DNA of 64,000 nucleotides from Radicibacter daui (lineage in GTDB: Bacteria; Pseudomonadota; Alphaproteobacteria; Radicibacterales; Radicibacteraceae), in the NCBI GenBank assembly GCA_030657355.1, contig CP131056.1, positions 496,001 to 560,000 on the forward strand. Direction: 5' to 3'. The translations under genes were made by a program, and so were the position numbers. How positions within the stretch are numbered: position 1 is the first letter of the stretch; every line of letters starts with the position of its first letter. The notes under the pieces were generated by a model. The model saw only the letters and a list, made by a program, of their open reading frames with translations, had not been told where the DNA came from and ran no database searches. Positions 58,336 through 64,000 of this stretch are shown here, piece after piece.

Positions 58336-59394
58336 ATGCAGGGATTTACCTACGATGCCTTGCCGGGCCGGGTTGTTTTTGGCCACGGCACCTTCCGTCA
58401 GCTGCCTGAAGAGGTAGTCCGGCTGGGGCTCGAGCGTGCCCTGGTGCTGGCAACACCCCAGCAATTGCGTGAGGCCGAGCGGATCGCCGCCACCCTGGGC
58501 GGCCGGTCCGTAGGCGTTTTTGCCGAAGCCGCCATGCACACCCCGGTCGAAGTGACCGAGCGTGCCATGGCGGTCGTCGCGGCGCGCGGGGCCGACGGCG
58601 TTATCTCTATCGGCGGCGGTTCCACCACCGGCCTCGGCAAGGCCATCGCCTTGCGCTCCGATCTGCCGCAGATCGTGGTGCCGACCACCTATGCCGGCTC
58701 GGAAATGACGCCGATCCTTGGGGAGACTGCCCAGGGGCGCAAGACCACCCAGCGCAGCCTCAAGGTACTGCCGGAGGTGGTTATCTATGACGTCGACCTG
58801 ACGCTGACGCTGCCCGCCGGCCTTTCCGGTACCTCCGGCATCAATGCCATCGCCCATGCGGTAGAGGCGCTCTATTCCCGCGATGCCAACCCGGTCATCT
58901 CGCTGATGGCGGAGGAAGGTATTGCCGCGCTGGCCCGAGCCTTGCCCGGCATCACCGCCGATCCGCTCGACAGGGCCGCGCGCAGCGATGCGCTCTATGG
59001 CGCCTATCTGTGCGGTGTCTGCCTCGGGGCGGTTGGCATGGCGCTGCATCACAAGCTTTGTCACACACTCGGCGGCACATTCGACCTGCCGCATTCCGAA
59101 ACGCACACGATCATCCTGCCGCACGCCCTGGCCTATAACGCGCCGGCCGTGATGCCCGCGCTCGCCCGTATCGAGCGGGCGCTTGGCGGGCCGGATGCGC
59201 CGCGCCGGCTTTATGAGCTTGCCGCCACCGTCGGCGCGCCACGGGCGCTGCGCGATCTTGGCATGCCGGAAAGCGGCATTGCCGAAGCAGCGGCTATTGC
59301 GATGGCGAACCCCTACTGGAACCCGGCACCGCTTGAAAAGGAGCGCCTCGCCGCCCTGCTGAGCCGTGCATGGGAGGGGGCGCCACCCGCCTGA
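58336..59394 (+). CDS. Maleylacetate reductase
   Basis: Iron-containing alcohol dehydrogenase-family enzyme (352 aa) that reduces maleylacetate to 3-oxoadipate with NAD(P)H. This step joins hydroxyquinol, resorcinol and chlorocatechol breakdown to central metabolism. The cofactor motif ISIGGGSTTGLGKAIALRSD, the family-typical VVPTTYAGSEMTPILGET, and the metal-site region MALHHKLCHTLGGTFDLPHS with ETHTIILPH are all present. The ring-cleavage and hydroxylase genes are not in the window and may lie beyond the right edge. Confidence 0.92.
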   Translation: MQGFTYDALPGRVVFGHGTFRQLPEEVVRLGLERALVLATPQQLREAERIAATLGGRSVGVFAEAAMHTPVEVTERAMAVVAARGADGVISIGGGSTTGLGKAIALRSDLPQIVVPTTYAGSEMTPILGETAQGRKTTQRSLKVLPEVVIYDVDLTLTLPAGLSGTSGINAIAHAVEALYSRDANPVISLMAEEGIAALARALPGITADPLDRAARSDALYGAYLCGVCLGAVGMALHHKLCHTLGGTFDLPHSETHTIILPHALAYNAPAVMPALARIERALGGPDAPRRLYELAATVGAPRALRDLGMPESGIAEAAAIAMANPYWNPAPLEKERLAALLSRAWEGAPPA

Positions 59395-59458
59395 TCCATT
59401 CAGCCGAACCTGCCTAAGCCGGCCGTCAGAGCCAACAAGATAAACAGGAGGAAACGTC

Positions 59459-60778
59459 ATGAACCGGAGTTTTCGGACGGGCCTTACCCGCCGCAGCTTT
59501 ATCCGCACCGGCGCGGCCGCCGGCATTGCCGCATCGTCGACCAGCCTCTTTACCCGTGCCCTGCGGGCATCCGAGCCCTTGAAGCTCGGTTATGTCAGCC
59601 CGCGCACCGGCCCGCTGGCCGCTTTTGGCGAAGCGGATGATTTCGTGATCAAGCGTTTCCTGGAGGCAATGAAGGGCGGCCTCTCCGTTGGTGGCACTAC
59701 CTACCCGGTCGAAGTTGTGGTCAAGGACAGCCAGTCAAATCCCAACCGCGCCGCTGAAGTTGCCAAGGAACTGATCGTCGACGATGCGGTCGATATCGTG
59801 CTGGTGTCCTCGACGCCGGAAACGACCAATCCCGTTGCCACCCAGTGCGAGATTGAGGAGGTGCCCTGCATCTCTACCGTCGCACCCTGGCAGCCCTATT
59901 TTATTGGCCGGCAGAGCAATCCGGGCGATCCCGCGAGCTGGGCCCCGTTCAAGAGCACCTTTCATTTCTTCTGGGGCCTTGAAGATGTGATCTCGGTCTT
60001 CACCAACATGTGGGGGCAGCTTTCCACCAACAAATCTGTGGGCGGCCTGTTTCCCAATGATGGCGATGGCAATGCCTGGGGCGACAAGCAGGTGGGCTTT
60101 CCGCCTGTGCTCGACAAGCTGGGTTACAAGCTCACCGATCCCGGGCGTTTCCAGGACCTGACGGATGATTTTTCTGCCCAGATCGCCGCCTTCCGGTCGG
60201 CTGAGGTGGAGATTGTGACTGGCGTGGTCATCCCGCCGGATTTCACTACCTTCTGGAATCAGGCGATGCAGCGGGGTTTCAAACCCAAGATCGCTTCGGT
60301 CGGCAAGGCGCTGCTGTTCCCGGTGGCGGTGGAATCGGTTGGCAAAGCCGGCCACAACCTTTCCTCCGAGGTGTGGTGGACACCAAGCCACCCGTTCAAA
60401 TCCTCGCTTACCGGTATCTCGGCGGCGGATATCGCCAGCGCTTATGAGCAGGATACCGGCAAGCAATGGACACAGCCCATCGGCTTTGCCCATGCCCTGT
60501 TCGAAGTGGCGGTGGATGCACTGAAGCGGTCGGCCGATCCCAAGGACCCGGGTGCCAATATCGAGGCCATCGGCGCAACCAACCTGCACACGCTCGTGGG
60601 GCCGGTACAGTTCGGCCAGGACAATGTACCGCCGTTCGCGCGCAAGAATGTCGCCAAGACGCCGCTTGTCGGTGGCCAATGGCGCCTCGGCAAGGACGAC
60701 AAATATTCCATTATCGTCGTCGACAATCAGACGGCGCCGGAGATTCCCGCCGCCGGGCATATGGAGGCGATCGCCTGA
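59459..60778 (+). CDS. Branched-chain-amino-acid-type ABC substrate-binding protein with Tat signal
   Basis: Periplasmic binding protein of the LivJ/LivK fold (439 aa). The N-terminus carries a twin-arginine signal (TRRSFIRTGAAAGIAASS), so it is exported folded by Tat. The mature part starts LKLGYVSPRTGPLAAFGEAD, the family entry motif. Relatives of this size bind amides, urea or aromatic acids. Beside maleylacetate reductase, an aromatic ligand is the best guess. AGGAGG precedes the ATG. It is followed by two ATPases and two permeases in tight order. Confidence 0.9.
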   Translation: MNRSFRTGLTRRSFIRTGAAAGIAASSTSLFTRALRASEPLKLGYVSPRTGPLAAFGEADDFVIKRFLEAMKGGLSVGGTTYPVEVVVKDSQSNPNRAAEVAKELIVDDAVDIVLVSSTPETTNPVATQCEIEEVPCISTVAPWQPYFIGRQSNPGDPASWAPFKSTFHFFWGLEDVISVFTNMWGQLSTNKSVGGLFPNDGDGNAWGDKQVGFPPVLDKLGYKLTDPGRFQDLTDDFSAQIAAFRSAEVEIVTGVVIPPDFTTFWNQAMQRGFKPKIASVGKALLFPVAVESVGKAGHNLSSEVWWTPSHPFKSSLTGISAADIASAYEQDTGKQWTQPIGFAHALFEVAVDALKRSADPKDPGANIEAIGATNLHTLVGPVQFGQDNVPPFARKNVAKTPLVGGQWRLGKDDKYSIIVVDNQTAPEIPAAGHMEAIA

Positions 60779-60793
60779 GGGCGGCAACGATCC

Positions 60794-61516
60794 ATGGCCA
60801 ACCTTCTGGAAGTCGAGGAACTGCGTAAAAGCTACGGCTCTCTCGTCGTCACCGACAGCGTCTCGCTGTCGGTGGGCGAGGGGGAGGCGCTGGGCGTCAT
60901 TGGTCCCAACGGTGCCGGCAAGACGACACTCTTTTCCCTCATCACCGGTGCGACCCGCCCCGACGCCGGGCGGGTGCGGCTGGATGGACGTGACATTACC
61001 GGCGTGGGGGCGGCAGGGCGCTGCATTGCCGGCGTTTGCCGGTCTCATCAAATCCCGCAGCCCTTCGAGAAGCTGACGGTGTTTGAAAACCTGCTGGTGG
61101 GTGCCTGTTTCGGCCGCGCCATGAGCGAGGCGGAAGCAACCGATCATTGTGCCGGCGTGCTGGAGCTCACCGGCCTTATCGCCAAGGCCAACCGCCCCGG
61201 CGGCTCGCTGACCCTGCTGGACCGCAAGCGGCTGGAACTGGCCCGGGCATTGGCGACGCAGCCGCGGCTGCTGTTGCTGGACGAGATCGCCGGCGGCCTT
61301 ACCGAAGGGGAGTGCGAAAGCCTTATCGGCACCATTGCCGCCATTCGTGCCGGCGGCACCACCATCGTTTGGATCGAACATATCGTCCACGCCCTGCTGG
61401 CTGTGGTCGGCCGGCTGGTAGTGCTCAATTTTGGCCGCAAGATCGCCGAGGGGAATGCCCATGCCGTGATGGACCTTCCGGAGGTCCGTGAAATCTATCT
61501 CGGTTCTCCGGTCTGA
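60794..61516 (+). CDS. ABC transporter ATP-binding protein, LivG type
   Basis: A 240-aa ATPase of the branched-chain-amino-acid class. Walker A is GPNGAGKTT (about 37-45) and Walker B LLLLDEIAGGL. The ABC signature is altered, reading SLTLLDRKRLELARALA where LSxGxQ would be expected. The partner LivF-type ATPase keeps a normal signature, so one composite site is probably weaker. It starts 15 bp after the binding-protein gene. Confidence 0.9.
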   Translation: MANLLEVEELRKSYGSLVVTDSVSLSVGEGEALGVIGPNGAGKTTLFSLITGATRPDAGRVRLDGRDITGVGAAGRCIAGVCRSHQIPQPFEKLTVFENLLVGACFGRAMSEAEATDHCAGVLELTGLIAKANRPGGSLTLLDRKRLELARALATQPRLLLLDEIAGGLTEGECESLIGTIAAIRAGGTTIVWIEHIVHALLAVVGRLVVLNFGRKIAEGNAHAVMDLPEVREIYLGSPV

Positions 61517-61528
61517 AGGGCAGAGGCG

Positions 61529-62230
61529 ATGGCACTTCTCGAAATCTCCGCCCTTGATGCCTTCTATGGCGATTTCCAGGCTCTGTTCGGGGCAAGCCTT
61601 CGCCTTGATACGGGCGAGGCGCTGGCCGTTATCGGCTCCAACGGAGCCGGAAAATCCACCCTCCTGAAAGCCCTCACCGGCCTGCTGCCGGCGCGGGCTG
61701 ACGCTATCCGCTTCGACGGGGCAGCCATTGGCGGCCTGCCGGCGTCGGAGATCATGAAACGCGGCATTGCCATGGTGCCGGAGGGGAGGCGGCTCTTTCC
61801 GTCACTGAGCGTGGAGGAAAACCTGCTGATCGGCGGTTGGGGGCGCACGGGCACAGGCCACTGGTCGCTTGAAAGTCTTTACCGGCTTTTCCCGGTCCTG
61901 AAGGAGCGCCGGCACTCGCCCGGTACCGCCCTTTCCGGCGGACAGCAGCAGATGGTCGCCATTGGCCGAGCGCTGATGTCCAACCCGGCGCTTTTGCTTT
62001 GCGACGAGATTTCTCTTGGCCTTGCCCCGGTAGTTGTCCGGGACATCTACGGCGCCCTGCCGGCCATCCGGGCGGAGGGTACCGCCGTGGTGCTGGTGGA
62101 ACAGGACATCGTGCAGGCTCTGGCCGTCTGTGACCGGGTTATCTGCCTGCAGGAGGGGCGGGTGACGCTGGAAGGCGAGCCGGCCGATCTCACGCGCGAT
62201 GCCATTCAGCGCGCCTATTTCGGGCGCTGA
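61529..62230 (+). CDS. ABC transporter ATP-binding protein, LivF type
   Basis: A 233-aa ATPase. Walker A GSNGAGKST, the signature ALSGGQQQMVAIGRAL, Walker B LLLCDEISLGLAP and the LivF-typical GIAMVPEGRRLFPSLSVEEN are all present. It pairs with the LivG-type subunit encoded 12 bp upstream. GAGG precedes the start. Confidence 0.93.
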   Translation: MALLEISALDAFYGDFQALFGASLRLDTGEALAVIGSNGAGKSTLLKALTGLLPARADAIRFDGAAIGGLPASEIMKRGIAMVPEGRRLFPSLSVEENLLIGGWGRTGTGHWSLESLYRLFPVLKERRHSPGTALSGGQQQMVAIGRALMSNPALLLCDEISLGLAPVVVRDIYGALPAIRAEGTAVVLVEQDIVQALAVCDRVICLQEGRVTLEGEPADLTRDAIQRAYFGR

Positions 62231-62242
62231 GGAAGGGATGCC

Positions 62243-63112
62243 ATGACCACACTTGTCGATATCGTGCTGCAGGGCGTCCTTCTCGGCGGTCTCTATGCGC
62301 TGTTTGCCGCCGGCCTCTCGCTGATCTTCGGCGTCATGCGGCTCGTCAATCTTGCCCATGGCGACCTCATCGTGCTCGCCGCTTTCCTCATGCTGGCGCT
62401 TACCCGGGTGCTGGGCCTGCCTCTGCCGGTCGCCGCACTGCTCTGCCTGCCGCTGATGTTCGCCATTGGCTATGCGCTGCAACGGCTGGTGCTTGACCCG
62501 GTGCTGGGCAAGGACATCCTGCCGCCCCTCCTCACCACCTTCGGCCTTTCCATCATCATACAGAACGGCCTGCTGGAAGGTTTTTCTGCCGATAGCCAGC
62601 GTCTGTCCGGCGGCGGGGTCGAGACGCTGTCACTCCCGCTGGGCGGCGGACTGGCCATCGGCCTGATGCCACTGCTCACGTTCCTTGCCGCCATTCTCGT
62701 CATCGTCGCCCTCAACCGGCTCTTCTACGCTACCGCCCTCGGGAGGGCCTTTCGTGCCGTGTCGGACGATCCGGAGATTGCACGGCTGATGGGTATCGAC
62801 AACCGGCGGCTTTTCGCCGTGGCGATGGGGCTGGCACTTTCGGTTTGTGCGGTTGCCGCCTTCTTCCTCGGCATGCGCTCCAATTTCGACCCCACCATTG
62901 GCCCGGCACGCCTTCTCTTCGCCTTCGAGGCGGTGATCATCGGCGGGCTCGGCAGCCTGTGGGGCACACTGGCGGGCGGGGTGGTGCTGGGGGTCGCACA
63001 GACGGCTGGTGCTGCGCTTAATCCCGAGTGGCAACTGCTGGCCGGGCATCTGGTTTTTCTCGCCATTCTCGTGGCACGGCCGCGCGGGCTTTTCCCGCGC
63101 GCCACGGATTGA
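62243..63112 (+). CDS. ABC transporter permease, LivH type
   Basis: A 289-aa inner-membrane permease. The N-terminal LQGVLLGGLYALFAAGLSLI and FGVMRLVNLAHGDLIVLAAF, and the coupling region FRAVSDDPEIARLMGIDNRR, are family hallmarks, as is FEAVIIGGLGSLWGTLAGG near the end. It forms the channel with the LivM-type protein that follows 6 bp later. Confidence 0.93.
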   Translation: MTTLVDIVLQGVLLGGLYALFAAGLSLIFGVMRLVNLAHGDLIVLAAFLMLALTRVLGLPLPVAALLCLPLMFAIGYALQRLVLDPVLGKDILPPLLTTFGLSIIIQNGLLEGFSADSQRLSGGGVETLSLPLGGGLAIGLMPLLTFLAAILVIVALNRLFYATALGRAFRAVSDDPEIARLMGIDNRRLFAVAMGLALSVCAVAAFFLGMRSNFDPTIGPARLLFAFEAVIIGGLGSLWGTLAGGVVLGVAQTAGAALNPEWQLLAGHLVFLAILVARPRGLFPRATD

Positions 63113-63118
63113 GGGCGG

Positions 63119-64000
63119 ATGATGAGCACCGTTTCCACCCATCCCTCGGCTCAATCTTCTACTGCGCGCTATCTGGTCCGTACCCGGACGCGCCTTTCCG
63201 CCGTAGCCGGCGGTGCCGGGCTTCTGGCGGTGCTGGTGCTGGCCCTGCTGCCACTCACGGCAAGCCGCGGGCTTTTGCAGGATCTCTTCTATCTTTTCAC
63301 CATGCTGGCGCTCGCCCAGTGCTGGAATCTGCTGGCCGGTTTTGCCGGGCTGGTTTCGGTCGGGCAGCAGGCCTATGTCGGGCTCGGAGCCTACCTGCTC
63401 TTTGCGCTTTGCCTCTGGGTCGGGCTCAGTCCGCTCCTTGCCATCCCGCTTGCCGGGTTGCTCTGTGCAGTCATCGCGGTGCCGTCGGCTTTCATTGTGT
63501 TTCGCCTGCGCGGGCCCTATTTCGCCATCGGTACCTGGGTCCTGGCGGAAGTGTTTCGTCTGCTGCTGGCGCAATTGCGCTCGCTGGGTGGTGGCACCGG
63601 CATGTCGCTGCCGCGCGAAGTGACGAACGAAGCCGGTTTTGTTGCCTGGACGGCGGAGCTTCTGCATGTGCGGGCGCCGGTGGCACGGGACATCGCCAGC
63701 TACTGGCTGGCGCTTGGCCTTGCTGTGCTCACCATCCTTCTCATCTATCGCCTGCTGCGCTCGCGGCCCGGCCTTGCACTCGCCGCCATCCGCGACAATC
63801 AGGGCGCCGCACTGTCGGTCGGGGTTGATGCCTTCCGCATCAAGCTCTGGGTCTATCTGGCGGTTGCCTTCGTCACCGGCATGACCGGTGCGCTTGTCTA
63901 TCTGCAAAAGGCCCGCATCTCGCCCGATGCCGCCTTCTCCGTGCTCGACTGGACGGCGAACGTACTCTTCATCGTGGTAATCGGGGGTATCGGCACCATT
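63119..64000 (+). CDS. ABC transporter permease, LivM type (partial, 3' end outside window)
   Basis: The first 294 residues of a LivM-type permease open to the right edge; the family is about 320-360, so the C-terminal end is missing. Hallmarks include FTMLALAQCWNLLAGFAGLV then SVGQQAYVGLGAY, RLRGPYFAIGTWVLAE, LAAIRDNQGAALSVGVDAFR and the start of the VIGGIGTI motif. The start may be 63119 or the next ATG at 63122. It is the fifth gene of the import operon. Confidence 0.92.
   Translation, partial: MMSTVSTHPSAQSSTARYLVRTRTRLSAVAGGAGLLAVLVLALLPLTASRGLLQDLFYLFTMLALAQCWNLLAGFAGLVSVGQQAYVGLGAYLLFALCLWVGLSPLLAIPLAGLLCAVIAVPSAFIVFRLRGPYFAIGTWVLAEVFRLLLAQLRSLGGGTGMSLPREVTNEAGFVAWTAELLHVRAPVARDIASYWLALGLAVLTILLIYRLLRSRPGLALAAIRDNQGAALSVGVDAFRIKLWVYLAVAFVTGMTGALVYLQKARISPDAAFSVLDWTANVLFIVVIGGIGTI

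Noticed and set aside
59735-61462. 575-residue open frame on the minus strand
   Set aside because: Antisense to the importer binding-protein and LivG-type genes, which are well supported.
1-64000. CRISPR arrays, tRNA or rRNA genes, insertion sequences, prophage
   Set aside because: No spaced direct repeats, cloverleaf sequences, transposase or integrase frames, or phage structural genes were seen. All larger gaps are accounted for.

Overview
This 64 kb window is GC-rich chromosomal DNA from an alphaproteobacterium. The best fit is Rhodospirillales or a close relative. That placement is an inference from gene content: DUF2125, DUF1178 and DUF4170 proteins, an NDUFAF5-like methyltransferase beside comF, chorismate mutase-hisC-tyrC next to gloB, and an ftsE-ftsX-ydcF-plsC run. 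I see no rRNA, tRNA, CRISPR array, insertion sequence or prophage. The window cuts a gene at each end: a sugar ABC ATPase on the left and a LivM-type permease on the right.

Region by region. 1-5.05 kb: a YtfQ/YtfR-type sugar importer with two LacI-family regulators that converge on each other. 5.4-9.3 kb: an unrecognised 556-residue protein followed by a chemoreceptor. 9.3-16.3 kb: aromatic amino-acid genes (chorismate mutase, hisC, tyrC), a methyltransferase, then gloB, a glutathione S-transferase, a DUF985 cupin and a DUF2125 protein. 16.3-24.2 kb: chaC, the plsC-ydcF-ftsX-ftsE cluster, a zinc-ribbon membrane protein, an atypical LuxR regulator, an ElyC-like protein and a secreted parvulin. 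24.4-32.7 kb: argJ, a GNAT, mutT, an NDUFAF5-like methyltransferase, comF, grxC, a Nit2-like amidase, DUF1178, an unrecognised 350-residue protein, DUF4170 and nrdB.

32.8-40.1 kb is a coherent 2-aminoethylphosphonate (AEP) catabolic island: a LysR regulator divergent from an ABC importer (phnS, phnT, fused permease phnU), an FAD amine oxidase of the phosphonate-associated HpnW type, and phosphonoacetaldehyde hydrolase phnX. No AEP transaminase is present, so the oxidase probably makes phosphonoacetaldehyde. 40.1-46.8 kb: an SGNH hydrolase, full-length putA with candidate operator repeats, an aldo/keto reductase, a MAPEG protein and a Pmp3-like membrane protein with an unusual missing stop.

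46.9-50 kb is a sulfide/persulfide module: a BigR-type regulator and a persulfide dioxygenase-like hydrolase diverge from two YeeE/YedE half-transporters and a TauE/SafE exporter, with an inverted repeat lying across the shared promoter. 50-57.2 kb: glnD, an EamA transporter, an AraC regulator, and a two-part chromate transporter with a divergent LysR regulator. 57.3-64 kb: an AraC regulator, maleylacetate reductase and a Liv-type ABC importer. This looks like the start of an aromatic-degradation cluster that continues past the right edge.

No wholly new multi-gene system is evident. The items most worth a second look are the two unrecognised proteins, the oxidative AEP route, the BigR-controlled sulfur module, the phosphorelay-deficient receiver regulator, the degenerate dehydratase-like domain on chorismate mutase, and the stop-less Pmp3 frame.
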